Shown: positions 17,767 to 28,296 of the stretch, piece after piece
How positions within the stretch are numbered: position 1 is the first letter of the stretch
Layout of the letters: each line of letters starts with the position of its first letter
DNA from: Nematocida homosporus
Lineage: Eukaryota > Microsporidia
Reading direction: 5' to 3'
NCBI RefSeq assembly: GCF_024244095.1
Contig: NW_026250682.1
Coordinates: 1-64,000 of the forward strand
Length of the DNA: 64,000 nt
Translations under genes and position numbers: made by a program
The notes under the pieces: generated by a model
What the model saw: the letters and a program-made list of their open reading frames with translations, nothing else
What the model was told of the DNA's origin: nothing
Databases searched by the model: none

Positions 17767-19668
17767 CTAATTTGTTCTAAATAATATCTTTAACAAATCA
17801 CGTGTCAAATTGGCTAGCGATGAGGAGTTGCCGGCTAATAAATCGTAGCTAATAGCTGCCCAGGTTGTAAGTCCAAGCGTGCTAACCATAACTGCGAAAA
17901 TAATCGTCAATTCTAGTAGTCTTCTTGGCACTTCTTGATCATGCTCTTTTTGAGTATGCTCTTCTCGATCCTTGTCGAACCAACGGCCGAAGACCTGCAT
18001 AAGAATACCGGTACTAAAGACAATAGCCGAGACAATTAGAATATGAGATTTTAAAAGAACGCGAGCCTGTTCGGTAAGCCCAAGAAGCAAAAGGAACGGC
18101 ACAATAGCAGCCAATCCGATCGCTAGAGCAAAAAGCACCCAGTTGACTCGCCGAGTTAGTTTGGAGTAGTGCTGGTTAAACCGCCAGCGAACAACAAAGC
18201 AAGCAATAACGGCAAGTATGGCCATGGCTTGGTATACTAAAACCATAACTTTGAGCACAGTCGACGTGCTGCTACTAGACCAACTGTCGATCTGCAGCCC
18301 AAAAATGGCGATGAGACTAATGACTATTACACCCAACATAAACCCAATACTCAGCCACTCCCAGAGAGACAACGGCTTACTTGGTGAAGAATTGATATAG
18401 CAGGTTAGTATAACGGCTCCTATCAGTCCAAGGGCTATTATATTGAAAGGAAATATGTAGACAAGTGCAGCAGTCGAGGGCATAAACATAAAGCTAAGCA
18501 ACATTACTATAGATTCAGCAATAGCTATAACTATCCCGCTTGAAACAATAGCGTAGATTTGGCGTCTTTCCCACGGTTGGTCGGTCTTGGGGGCATTAGA
18601 GTTGGATTTATCTTTTGACTTCTTTATCTTAGGCTCAAGGCTCTTTGCTGTTGAGTACTCGTCAAATGTTTTGATGTTTAGGTTGCTGATATGTTTGAAC
18701 TGGGTTGGGTTGGTAGTGGGTGGCTGGTGATAATGAACTATTCCCATAAAAACATTAAAGTCTTCATCGCTCGCCACTATGCTATATTTGTTGTCTGTGG
18801 CGTGCTTTAAACGAGTTGCGGATTCCAAAGTAAACCGGGCGACCAGATTTTGTCCAGATTTGGAAAAATCAAACATGTTCATATATCTATTATTGTGCGG
18901 GACCACAACGAATAGCTTCTTACTATGGTCGTACAAGTAATTAAGTTTGTGCATATACACATCAACGTTGAGTGGGTGGATGTAGCCCATCAATGGACTT
19001 TTCCATAGCATGTAGAAATTATCTTTAGAATGAATAAGGCTGGGATAATAGAAGACCGGATCGTTTTGGCTGGATGCTGGTGATTCTGTGGCCGCTCTAT
19101 TTGCCCCCTTTATCTTTAAGTTCTTATTCTCAAGATTGTCGATGAAATCGGCACAGTGTTTATGGCGATGTATCCAAGTTGCAAGATTAGTAATAAAGCA
19201 TGCTTGTTCTCGATCTTGGTCAATGGCCGTCTGAGTTATTCCAGTGGCATTGGGCTGTTCATTTAAAACAGCATATAGAATCAGCATAGACTGTATGTCG
19301 GGTTGTATAATAGCATTTCCTAGCTTGAAGGCTTCTTCGTCTTTAAATAACGATATCAAACAGTCAATTGTGTAGTTAAGATTTGCTCGATTCTGGCCCT
19401 CATCAAGGTCTATGAATCCGAGGCGGTCACAATAATCATGGCCGATAGATTTAGTACTTTGGCCGTGATTGTCGTTATACTCCTTTAGTATCGCTATAGC
19501 CCAGGGAAACTTGAGCTCAGCCAATCGCTCTAATCTAGTTTGTGCTTTCGCTGACTGATGATGGAATGGAGCTCTTGATGCAGCTACTAGTCCGTTTAAA
19601 ACCAATAAGCATAGCCCAACTACCAAGCAAGTCTTGATGAAATCAATTCTTCGCTTCTGATTGAACAT
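17767..19668 (-). CDS. Secretory-pathway protein with seven membrane helices, 633 aa
   Basis: The N-terminus (Met-Phe-Asn-Gln-Lys-Arg-Arg-Ile) and front half (to about residue 345) are paralogous to the protein at 13652-15676, with the shared His-Pro-Leu-Asn, Leu-Asn-Tyr-Leu-Tyr-Asp and Leu-Lys-His-Ala-x-Asp-Asn-x-Tyr motifs. A signal peptide lies at residues 10-30. A Pro-Thr-Thr-Asn-Pro-Thr linker from repeat DNA precedes a basic segment. Seven hydrophobic helices then occupy about 375-625 (for example IIALGLIGAVILTCYI and FLLLLGLTEQ). The front half would be lumenal or extracellular and the tail membrane-embedded. The membrane part matches no transporter I know. Function is unknown. Confidence 0.8.
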   Translation of the reverse strand: MFNQKRRIDFIKTCLVVGLCLLVLNGLVAASRAPFHHQSAKAQTRLERLAELKFPWAIAILKEYNDNHGQSTKSIGHDYCDRLGFIDLDEGQNRANLNYTIDCLISLFKDEEAFKLGNAIIQPDIQSMLILYAVLNEQPNATGITQTAIDQDREQACFITNLATWIHRHKHCADFIDNLENKNLKIKGANRAATESPASSQNDPVFYYPSLIHSKDNFYMLWKSPLMGYIHPLNVDVYMHKLNYLYDHSKKLFVVVPHNNRYMNMFDFSKSGQNLVARFTLESATRLKHATDNKYSIVASDEDFNVFMGIVHYHQPPTTNPTQFKHISNLNIKTFDEYSTAKSLEPKIKKSKDKSNSNAPKTDQPWERRQIYAIVSSGIVIAIAESIVMLLSFMFMPSTAALVYIFPFNIIALGLIGAVILTCYINSSPSKPLSLWEWLSIGFMLGVIVISLIAIFGLQIDSWSSSSTSTVLKVMVLVYQAMAILAVIACFVVRWRFNQHYSKLTRRVNWVLFALAIGLAAIVPFLLLLGLTEQARVLLKSHILIVSAIVFSTGILMQVFGRWFDKDREEHTQKEHDQEVPRRLLELTIIFAVMVSTLGLTTWAAISYDLLAGNSSSLANLTRDLLKILFRTN

Positions 19669-20625
19669 TTACGATCCAAAAAAACAGTTAATTTTATAGT
19701 CGAAATTTACCATATTAGGACATTGCCATATTAGGACATTGCTAAAAACTGCCAAGCTCGAACTTTTATCAATTTGACCAAAGTAACCCAATAATATTAA
19801 CCCAATACTAGCCCCTTAATCAATAAATTGAATCCAGTGCTAATCGGTTAGTATTTTGTTAGTATGATGTGTTATATGATATAATTTTGATTTTTGATTA
19901 GAACCAATTGCTTATCTCGCAATTAAATTCACATTCCACTAGCATCGTATTCTATTGGCTATCTCAATTTACTCTAACCCAATACTAACCCTATTCTATC
20001 ATATCTCAACTCAATACTAACTCAACTCAACATAATACTAACTCAATTTAAACCGAAAACTAAACTAAACTAAACGCAATCCAAACTCGATTCAATTTCG
20101 TTTTTGGTTTGCTTTAAACTCTCATAACCCAAGCCTTTATTTAACAATTGGACTGGATATATATCAACCAAGAAACACGAATATCAACTAAGAAACACGA
20201 ATATCAACTAAGAAACACGACCAAACTGTTTATTCATGCATACATGGACAATAAAAGACACGCAAAGCAAATGCCTTACAAACTGCCATCACACCAGAGG
20301 CACAGAAGGAATTAAACCAAACCAAACCAAACTCAATAAGACTTCACTTCGTTCTAGTCCAAAGCCGCTATATCCAACACTAACTCGATCTGCAGTTTAT
20401 TGTTATGACTTGATTATAGAGATGCGTTGTTGTATGTTCCCAACCGACTATTCCCAAGTGTAAAGCGGCCGGGATAAAGTTACCTAATAAGGAAAATTCC
20501 CTGTCTATAAATAGACCTGAGAATTAACAAATACGAAAGTTTAGGCGGCGGACCATATAAAACAACTTGTGTGATGTATAAATTAGTTGTCGAATAAGCA
20601 AAAACTATATCTCTCCAAATCAAAA
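19669..20625. other. Intergenic spacer, 957 bases
   Basis: This is the longest gap in the window. A 75-codon plus-strand frame at 20236-20463 shows no supporting feature and is not called. The spacer holds dispersed-repeat variants, three exact 20-base tandem units at 20161-20220 and a TATAAATAG-like site near 20507. A small RNA gene here cannot be excluded. Confidence 0.5.
20161..20220 (+). repeat. Three 20-bp tandem units
   Basis: Three consecutive copies of ATATCAACTAAGAAACACGA, with one base different in the first copy. Confidence 0.9.
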
Positions 20626-22557
20626 TTAGATTAGGTTGGATTGCTGATCTAAAGTGTTGTTTTCAGATGGTGTCAAGAGATCTTGCAATTGTGTTTTATA
20701 GTTTTGCAGTTGTGTTTTATACGCGCCTAAAACAATCATACCGCCGCCCGTTGCACTTTGAAGCATAAGAGTATAAGCAACAGTGGCCGCTAGAGAGGCC
20801 AGAGAGATGGTTTCGGTAAGAAGAGGCAAAGCTGCATAATCATTCGAGCTTGTATACAGTTGCTTACAGAGTCGGCCGACGTTAAAGACTTTTTGGAAAC
20901 TGTATTCAAGAATATCCCAAGGCAGCTTTAAAGAAGAGAAGCGGTTAATAAAAGACTCTACTACCACAACCATAACTGCTTCGGCATCAGATAAATCTTG
21001 CCGTTGTTGCTCATAGCCAGCCACTGCGGGCAAGGTTCTGTTCGGATCATAAAAATCATCGAGAAAGGCGGTAAAACACACCGTCAGTCGCATAATACAG
21101 TACACTAGCATGTCGGCTTTATCGATATGGCATCTCAAACCGCGATTGTTGTATATTTCTTCATTTTTCGACCAGTCAACATTGCTATTGATGAGTCGCG
21201 AGGTAAAGTCTTCCTGGCCAACTGAGGCACTCTCTACAATCTGGCCCTTAACAAACCTGATGGCTGTTATTAGGCGCACAAGCTGTGAGCAAATTATACG
21301 ATCGCAGAAGTTAGGGTTAGTATTGGGATTGTTATTAGATAGAGGCAAAACCTGTATCATATGAATATGCCAATCCTTTAACATCAGACGGACCATGACC
21401 ATGTTGGCTGGATCATTTGTGCTATCATCAAGATTGATAACAACTTCCAACATCCTCAAAAACACCGACTGCTTATTCAAGCCAACAGCATTATATAGCC
21501 CGTCTGCCCAGCTCAATGTTCTCAGCTCAATGGTATGAACAACCAATTGACTAGATAAAGAAAGCTCATTTAACTTAGCATGTGGCATATAAAGAGTCAG
21601 CCGCTCCAACGTACGCCAGTACCTAGCGCCGTCCTGTCGTGGGAGAAAAGGTAATGTCAGGCACACCGTTTGAACATTTATGTTTTCTATCACAATACTA
21701 AAAACCCGAATATACTTCTTCTGTATCATCATACCGAGCGCAGAAAGTTCGATGTCCTGGCAGTTATTCGTACAGACAATCGTTTCGATTAATATAAACA
21801 CTCCCCAGATTGGGTTACATTTACCCCCCATCATATTTTGGTAAAACTTCGCTTTATCATCAAACTCACGACAGTTGTCAGTATAGAACCGCGGGCTTAT
21901 CAACAGAGCAAAAGATCGGTCTAAATCAACTCGGGCCTTGGCCAGCTGTTGGTTATACCATTTTATATCCAAATACTCATACGACGGCTGATCTTTTATC
22001 CTCTCATTACACCACTCAAACAGAAAATGAATTGTTCTGGTTTGGTATGTGGTTGTGATCTCGTTTATTTGCTTAATAAATTCGCGGTGGATGGAATGAG
22101 ATGGGCGCGACAAATCGCCCTTTACCAGCACCCGGATCAGATAGCAGTCCTTGACCTCAACTTTGTCAGCCAATCGGTGCGATACCTTTATTTCAGCAAC
22201 ACAAATTTGATAAGTTCCCATGGGGTGGGTGTACCGGAAGCATTCAGGCGCGATCCAAATGCACTCTATGGCCACACGCGGCATTGGTGACCAAGATTGG
22301 GTTGATCTTTGAAGTGCTCCTTCAACAATTGGGAGTAGTTGACAAGCTTCCCAGTCTCTTCTCAACTCGTCTTGGGCTATAGTAGCATACCCAGTTGACA
22401 CCTGCTCACTTTCATCAGGCTCTGACTGGGTTGGGTTTTCCACTGATCCGTTCACCAGCTCGTCTTGATTGAAACACCACGTGGCTCCGACCAACATCAA
22501 CACACCAATAAACCATATATACCTATCTAACAACTTGTTTCTTATCTGGACTATCAT
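20626..22557 (-). CDS. Secreted LRR-like protein, 643 aa
   Basis: This is a paralogue of the protein at 15856-17415. A signal peptide (YIWFIGVLMLVGATWCF, residues 13-29) follows the ATG at 22557. The central part has irregular leucine-rich strands including Leu-Glu-Arg-Leu-Thr-Leu-Tyr-Met-Pro-His-Ala. A linker Asn-Asn-Asn-Pro-Asn-Thr-Asn-Pro-Asn is dispersed-repeat sequence in frame. Near the C-terminus, a hydrophobic Gly-Gly-Gly segment is followed by a nine-residue duplication (Tyr-Lys-Thr-Gln-Leu-Gln). No GAGATA box is evident upstream. Export is inferred; the partner and role are unknown. Confidence 0.75.
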   Translation of the reverse strand: MIVQIRNKLLDRYIWFIGVLMLVGATWCFNQDELVNGSVENPTQSEPDESEQVSTGYATIAQDELRRDWEACQLLPIVEGALQRSTQSWSPMPRVAIECIWIAPECFRYTHPMGTYQICVAEIKVSHRLADKVEVKDCYLIRVLVKGDLSRPSHSIHREFIKQINEITTTYQTRTIHFLFEWCNERIKDQPSYEYLDIKWYNQQLAKARVDLDRSFALLISPRFYTDNCREFDDKAKFYQNMMGGKCNPIWGVFILIETIVCTNNCQDIELSALGMMIQKKYIRVFSIVIENINVQTVCLTLPFLPRQDGARYWRTLERLTLYMPHAKLNELSLSSQLVVHTIELRTLSWADGLYNAVGLNKQSVFLRMLEVVINLDDSTNDPANMVMVRLMLKDWHIHMIQVLPLSNNNPNTNPNFCDRIICSQLVRLITAIRFVKGQIVESASVGQEDFTSRLINSNVDWSKNEEIYNNRGLRCHIDKADMLVYCIMRLTVCFTAFLDDFYDPNRTLPAVAGYEQQRQDLSDAEAVMVVVVESFINRFSSLKLPWDILEYSFQKVFNVGRLCKQLYTSSNDYAALPLLTETISLASLAATVAYTLMLQSATGGGMIVLGAYKTQLQNYKTQLQDLLTPSENNTLDQQSNLI

Positions 22558-22797
22558 TAAATAAAAGTTATTGTCAATTGAATTATTTGTACAGATTGAG
22601 TTGATAAGTTAACTTACAACACCAACCCAACCTAACCCAATGCCACCGCACAATCAATAAATCAAACCCAACCCAACCCATCCCAACCCATCCCAATACC
22701 AACACAATCCAACCCAACACAAACTAAATCAAACACTAACAGCACCTTCTCAACTGAATACAAAATGATTTCAATCCAAAGATCCAATCACTGCAAC

Positions 22798-22808
22798 AAT
22801 ATATATAA
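22798..22808 (+). promoter_or_regulatory. TATA-like site before the coiled-coil gene
   Basis: AATATATATAAAT lies about 35-40 bases 5' of the ATG at 22840, and inside the alternative longer frame from 22765. Confidence 0.35.
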
Positions 22809-22839
22809 ATACTCAGCAAGCCATAACCCGACACCAACC

Positions 22840-25716
22840 ATGAACATTATTAAACTTGTAGCTCAGATTATTGCACCGTTTGTTACCGTTATGAACGTCA
22901 CAACTCCAAACCACCAGCAAGGACTCACTTCAGACAACATCAAGGACTTATCCCACCCGCAACATCTATCCGCCAGCCAGATAGGCATAGCTTCGACACT
23001 AGCAGATACCAACTCACCCCTTCTGCAAGCCAATCCACTCAGCAGCGAGACTCCGCTCCCCGCCCAGCCAGCGCTTCTATCTTCTGCTTCAGAACAGGCA
23101 GTCCTTAGTATCAATCGCTACATCGCTCAGCATTTGCAAACCAAGCAACAGGACATTCTCAAAACACAAAAGGCCGTTGCCGCTCTTTCAAACCAACTTC
23201 ACAACTTTATTGCTCAATATATAACCCAAACCCAAGTGCTAGACAACAGCCTTTTTTCTCCAATAGAAAACTACCTCACCGAATATCTAGAGACTGTCAT
23301 CAGCCCATGGGCCAGCGAACAAACCAAAAAATACAACCAGGCTTTAGAAACCGCAGCCGCAATAGAAACCCAGCAAACAATTAGTACTTTGGCAACCCTT
23401 CTTTCCCACACCAACTCTTTCACTTCAAGCCAGCAGACCCAATTGTCATCTATTCTCCTCAAGATTGCGACCGTCTTACAAAACATCCACACCTTCAACC
23501 TCGCCCAACCAACTCTCTTCTACAATCCCTTCCCAGACCCTCATTCCGCCACGGCCCAGTCCGTTCTGAGTCGCACGACCCAGCTGCGCAGTCTTGATCT
23601 CTCCTCCGATCTACTTAAGAACCACGGCCAGGGACTTATCTACATCCTTGCCACCAAGCAAATTACTACACTAACCACCCTCTATTACAATACCCTCAAC
23701 AGACATATTGCCCGGATCAAGAAACCAGCTCTGGACACGATCAACCAAATCCACTCCCTTCGTGACCACCAAGACCCAAAGGCTAACTCAATAATCAAAG
23801 AACAGTTACTTCAAATAGCTCACGGCCTTGTCCAGGAAGAACAAAATCTACAGCTCACCAACAAAAAGCTCATCCAATACATCGCAGCCTTCAACTCAAA
23901 CGACATTCTTGCCACCAGTCTTTCCAGCCACCCCAGATCCGCCCGCCAACCCCGTGCAGCTGATCCCCCTTCCAACCCCTCTGCTTCTTCAACGATCACA
24001 AGTAACATCAATAAACTTCTCCAGGAGATTCTAAAGATTGAATCACCTGAGGAAAGGTCCAAACACTTCATGCTCTTGCAGACTCTTATCAGGGATAGTA
24101 ATCAAGCCCTCAAACAAAAGGCCACCCTCACGTGCAATAATACATCGCCGACCTCAGCCCCCAAAACCGCTATACCCCAAGACCGCAACAACTTTTCACC
24201 CTATGTCTACAACACTACCATTGGCTACATCAAGCAGCTCCTCACCAACCACCAAGAACAGCACAAAAAGCTCGTTGAACAGAATGTGCAACTCCAGGCC
24301 ATCCAAAGAAACCTTAACAGCACTATTGAGAGCACAAAAGATGATGTCCAGATTCACCAAACTCTACTCCAGCAGAAGAAGGCCATTAACAAGCAGAAAG
24401 CCATTCAAAACGAACACACCCAGCACACCGCAGATCTACATGCCCATGCTGCTCAGGCTCAAAACGACATAACCCAGCAAACGGCCCAACTTCAAGATGC
24501 AGACAAACAGAACAAAGAGCTAAACTCTGTTACTGCAAAAGCTATTGCCGATTTACACAAAGCCAATGATGAGCTGAAAAGCCTTACTGCTAACCTCACC
24601 AATGTTCAAGACCAGATTAAAGCCAACAACAACGAGCAAATAGCCATTCAGCAGGACTTGCTAACCCTAAACTCAACATTAAAAAGGCAGGTAGACGATC
24701 TCAACGCTCTCCACAACACCTACCATCTTCTTAACGCCACCATCGAAGGTTATCTGCCCGTCCTCAACAGCACTGCTGCTTCTCCTTTGGTGCTCACCAC
24801 AATTCTCCACGATTACTCAGCTAACCCCAGCCAGTTATCCAAGCAATTCCAAAACTTCATCCAAAACCCGCAAAGCAACCTAAATCCAACAGTCGATGAA
24901 TTGTACCAACTCTACAACAACTACCTCGAAGCCGCCAAGAACAACGACCAAACCAAACAAGATCTAGATAAAGAAACCACCAAGTTCCATAACTGCTCTG
25001 CCGCCGCCGACGAAATCGCCGCCCAAGTAAAGCACCAAACCGACCTCAATGCTCAAGCTGCCAAGGAATACCAAAACATCGACACCGTCACCACCAAACA
25101 AATCTGCCAGCAAGCCGAAGAAGATGAAGCAGCTCTAGGACAGCAAGCCGACTCCCAAATCCACGACATTACCCAACAAACCGACATCATCAACAATGCG
25201 GTTGACTCTATACGCGACAACCTTCAAAATACATACTCTGCGATCAGCACTAAGTACAAACGCCAACAACTCAATGCCACTGACTTTGCACTAGACATGC
25301 CCAGCTTTTCGCATCCCAGCCCCACCACGCTGCAAGATCCTCAAGCCGCCCAGGCCTTTTTCCAAGCTAATCTTTCTCCCAACAAAACACCCATCCAGAG
25401 CCGTAATGACACCGTACCAAACCTTGCCAACGTGGTACCCAACCTAGCCGCCAATATTCATCGTGTCCTGGCAGAAGCCACAAACCAGACAAACCGGCTA
25501 ACAATTCTCCAAAAGAAGGTCGACGCCAAAGTTCTTGAGTATAACAGCGATACTGCCAAATGCAAAGCTTACGCCCAAGAGGTAGCGCAAGGCAATAGTC
25601 AACCAGGCCCGCCCGGCAATATCACCAAAATCTTCGTAGGATCGCAATACACAGGCGAGGACTCTAATACGAACGACGACTTCATATCCCGCCAGAAGTT
25701 TGACGAGACCCACTAG
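22840..25716 (+). CDS. Large secreted Asn/Gln-rich coiled-coil protein
   Basis: I prefer the ATG at 22840, which puts a hydrophobic N-terminus (MNIIKLVAQIIAPFVTVM) first and leaves a TATATATAAAT site about 40 bases upstream. The ATG at 22765 is in frame and would add 25 polar residues. The product is about 958 residues, almost all helix-forming, with dense Gln, Asn, Thr, Ala and heptad-like stretches (about 480-800 especially), and few aromatics. A short Gly-Pro-Pro-Gly and polar tail ends it. Codons end in C far more often than in neighbouring genes, which suggests selection for high expression. No domain is recognised. A structural spore or export protein is possible but unproven. Confidence 0.7.
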   Translation: MNIIKLVAQIIAPFVTVMNVTTPNHQQGLTSDNIKDLSHPQHLSASQIGIASTLADTNSPLLQANPLSSETPLPAQPALLSSASEQAVLSINRYIAQHLQTKQQDILKTQKAVAALSNQLHNFIAQYITQTQVLDNSLFSPIENYLTEYLETVISPWASEQTKKYNQALETAAAIETQQTISTLATLLSHTNSFTSSQQTQLSSILLKIATVLQNIHTFNLAQPTLFYNPFPDPHSATAQSVLSRTTQLRSLDLSSDLLKNHGQGLIYILATKQITTLTTLYYNTLNRHIARIKKPALDTINQIHSLRDHQDPKANSIIKEQLLQIAHGLVQEEQNLQLTNKKLIQYIAAFNSNDILATSLSSHPRSARQPRAADPPSNPSASSTITSNINKLLQEILKIESPEERSKHFMLLQTLIRDSNQALKQKATLTCNNTSPTSAPKTAIPQDRNNFSPYVYNTTIGYIKQLLTNHQEQHKKLVEQNVQLQAIQRNLNSTIESTKDDVQIHQTLLQQKKAINKQKAIQNEHTQHTADLHAHAAQAQNDITQQTAQLQDADKQNKELNSVTAKAIADLHKANDELKSLTANLTNVQDQIKANNNEQIAIQQDLLTLNSTLKRQVDDLNALHNTYHLLNATIEGYLPVLNSTAASPLVLTTILHDYSANPSQLSKQFQNFIQNPQSNLNPTVDELYQLYNNYLEAAKNNDQTKQDLDKETTKFHNCSAAADEIAAQVKHQTDLNAQAAKEYQNIDTVTTKQICQQAEEDEAALGQQADSQIHDITQQTDIINNAVDSIRDNLQNTYSAISTKYKRQQLNATDFALDMPSFSHPSPTTLQDPQAAQAFFQANLSPNKTPIQSRNDTVPNLANVVPNLAANIHRVLAEATNQTNRLTILQKKVDAKVLEYNSDTAKCKAYAQEVAQGNSQPGPPGNITKIFVGSQYTGEDSNTNDDFISRQKFDETH

Positions 25717-25769
25717 CCGACACCATTCCTAACTTTCCCAGAAAATGAACCCCTCCCAACCCCAACCCC

Positions 25770-25770
25770 N
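25770..25770. other. Single ambiguous base
   Basis: An N inside a C-rich stretch downstream of the coiled-coil gene. Confidence 0.95.
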
Positions 25771-25890
25771 TGTATATTAGCCGTTACTGCACACCACCCG
25801 CATCAAATTCAATCAATCAATCAATCAACCCAACCCAATCCTAAACCATACTAAACCATACTAACCCAAATCATACTAAACCAAACTTGT

Positions 25891-28296
25891 TTATTTCATA
25901 ATAGCGCATGCCTCGGTATCGGATTGGGCTGCTAGTATCTTGGAGTAAGCATTCGGACCATCAATCAACCAACCTAAGCAGGGCTGCTCATCCATGAACA
26001 GACTCAACTCTTGCCACACCATAATATTGAAGAAGTGAGCGTTATCATCAAGATATCTCCTAATTATCCTAGTCAGGTCTGAGATCTCTATTTTGTATAG
26101 ATGCATGGCTTGCTCCTGGGTTTGCTTCAGAGATTGCTTCAGGGATTGGGAGCGATGAAGGGGGCCATAATAAGTGACGGGCGGGCGGGACCGAGCATTG
26201 CCAAGCCCGTTGAGACTCGAAACACTTGAATTCAAACTCGACGAGCTCAAAGAACGCATACAGGAGCTGCTGAAACCTTCTTTTGTTTGTGCATCTAAAC
26301 CGCTCTCTGTGCTGGAACTTCTCATAGTTTGTTTCAACTTTCGAATACTCTGCACCAGATCTGGGTAATAATCAAAAAGCAAAAAGAGCTTCAGAGCACG
26401 TACATCATCTTTGGCTGTGGGGCGCTCGGCTTGGGTAAGCGAAAGAAAGACATCTTTTGTCTGATAAGCCCGCTTCACCACCCTCTCGATCTCGTGTTGT
26501 TTCAAAGAGCATAAATAATCCATTGACCGGTTAGTACAAACACCATTGTTGGTATAAAAAAGCCCGTAGACACGGGATAGGGCTCTGTTGTTGCGCAGAC
26601 GCTTCAACTGTATGCTGTTCTCCACCGTTTGCATAATACCCTTGGCCACTATATTCTTTAAAGATGCGGCGGTGTCCTTTAATAACACACCCTCTACCAT
26701 GGCCTGCTCAATCTTTAGATAAAACAACCTAGCAAAGTTGTGGATCAAATGAAGAGTAATATCTGAGTTGGACAGAAATAAAAGGTTAACCCCCAGCTTA
26801 TCTAGAGCTTTGGCAATCACACTGTTTTTGCGAATCTTAAATTGGTCAGATAAGCTTTTAGCGGGTGCATTAATAGGGGTGGCCGTTAGGGTTGTTGTTT
26901 TTATCTGAACGCAGCAGAGCGCGGCTAGGATAACAGCCCATTCTTCTGGCGTTGATGGTATGGCTGTTGCGGGCCATTTAATCGCACAAGTCAGTTGGTG
27001 GCCCAGCGCATCCGCGCCGCTCAAAACAATAGAATTGTCCGGGGTTGGCGTGTTCCTTATGGTACTTGCGCCCAGCCTCATCAGAAAGTCCTCGATAAAC
27101 GTTTTCGGGTCTTTGTGGACTGGATATGTAAAACCCGGGTTGTTAAAGCACGCATCACACGGTTTATCATATGGCTGTTGTATTGGCGTGGCCGTAAACC
27201 GGATTGGAGTCGGATCAATTGGGTGGGGTTGAGACGCGTTCGGGTCTGGGTTGAAAGAAAACCGATCCGATAGTATTCTGGTTCCTTGGCTAGCCTCAAG
27301 CAGCTTTTGAATCAGGACCTTGTACGTCAAAAAGATGCTGGCTGATTGCGTCTCGAAAATGCTAAGATGTTTGTTTAGGAATTGAGATAGGGGCAGAATT
27401 GTTTTGTCAGGAGAATATGTGGATGGAGATTCGGTAATAATGCATTGAAGCGTTTGATCTAAGAAAGACATTTCGTCCTTAATACTTTTGCCATACTCAT
27501 TAGCTAGTCGACATAGAGTGACGGCCTCCAAAACTAGCAGTTCGTCTCGCGACAATGGAGGGTCTTGCTTCTGCTCAGAAGTGCGTGAAAGAGAACCCCA
27601 GCCATCTTCCAACTCACACGGGTCAGCGTTCCAGAGACATTCGATGCGCTGGTGCAGCTTACTTCCATTTAGGTTAGTATTGTGAGTTGAGTTAGTATTG
27701 GGTGACACCCCGGTGTTATCTTTCAGCTCAATATTTTCAAAAATAGATTGCTCAAGAATGGGCGTTGTCTCTACGTATGTGCCGATGAGGCTTTCTGCTT
27801 GTTCATAGAAGTCCTGATTCTTCATTGCAGTTTGCTGCGGAGCATCCCAAAGTGTCTTGAGGTTTTTAGCGATCTCGGTCATGGCAGAACTGGGATCTGA
27901 TTTAGTAGTAATCTTATTAGATAGAGCTTTACTGCAGCCTAAACAGCGGTAGCTGAGAAGACTGAATTTTGGTGGCAATATTCTAGTTTTGCTATCATTA
28001 CTCACGTTAGAATGGATCTCTTCGCTACAAAGACCTTCTTCTTCTTGCTCATCTGGGGTTGGTAGAGGGTTAGTATTGGGACAAGACTCGTCTATACTAT
28101 CTTCATTTGTTTTGCATTGCGGGCTGCTGGAAGACACTGTCGTTGGGAAAGCACATTCAACGACCTCAACTACAGTCTGGCACTGAATGTTTGGGTTATA
28201 AGTCTGACTTCTTCTGCAGAGTATATAAATAAGGCCTAATGTCATGCCAAGGCACAAAAAGCTCACAGTCGTAACAGTTAGTGTTTTTCCTTTCAT
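25891..28296 (-). CDS. Secreted or anchored hypothetical protein, 801 aa
   Basis: An N-terminal signal anchor (VTTVSFLCLGMTLGLIYILC, residues 8-27) is followed by an acidic linker containing Pro-Asn-Thr-Asn-Pro-Leu-Pro-Thr-Pro from repeat DNA. A mainly helical body then runs from about 110 to 680. A Ser-rich tract at about 685-725 (SSSSLNSSVSSLNG) precedes a helical C-terminus. The region around 375-390 has Cys-Asp-Ala-Cys. No known domain is recognised. The upstream sequence has GATAGCC in the place of the GAGATAGCA box. It belongs to the minus-strand secreted set by position and signal peptide; its function is unknown. Confidence 0.7.
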   Translation of the reverse strand: MKGKTLTVTTVSFLCLGMTLGLIYILCRRSQTYNPNIQCQTVVEVVECAFPTTVSSSSPQCKTNEDSIDESCPNTNPLPTPDEQEEEGLCSEEIHSNVSNDSKTRILPPKFSLLSYRCLGCSKALSNKITTKSDPSSAMTEIAKNLKTLWDAPQQTAMKNQDFYEQAESLIGTYVETTPILEQSIFENIELKDNTGVSPNTNSTHNTNLNGSKLHQRIECLWNADPCELEDGWGSLSRTSEQKQDPPLSRDELLVLEAVTLCRLANEYGKSIKDEMSFLDQTLQCIITESPSTYSPDKTILPLSQFLNKHLSIFETQSASIFLTYKVLIQKLLEASQGTRILSDRFSFNPDPNASQPHPIDPTPIRFTATPIQQPYDKPCDACFNNPGFTYPVHKDPKTFIEDFLMRLGASTIRNTPTPDNSIVLSGADALGHQLTCAIKWPATAIPSTPEEWAVILAALCCVQIKTTTLTATPINAPAKSLSDQFKIRKNSVIAKALDKLGVNLLFLSNSDITLHLIHNFARLFYLKIEQAMVEGVLLKDTAASLKNIVAKGIMQTVENSIQLKRLRNNRALSRVYGLFYTNNGVCTNRSMDYLCSLKQHEIERVVKRAYQTKDVFLSLTQAERPTAKDDVRALKLFLLFDYYPDLVQSIRKLKQTMRSSSTESGLDAQTKEGFSSSCMRSLSSSSLNSSVSSLNGLGNARSRPPVTYYGPLHRSQSLKQSLKQTQEQAMHLYKIEISDLTRIIRRYLDDNAHFFNIMVWQELSLFMDEQPCLGWLIDGPNAYSKILAAQSDTEACAIMK

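Noticed and set aside
20161..20220. Tandem 20-base units as a CRISPR array
   Set aside because: Units are contiguous with no spacers and the genome is eukaryotic.
20236..20463. A 75-codon plus-strand frame in the longest spacer
   Set aside because: No signal peptide, domain or upstream box; composition follows the repeat-rich spacer.
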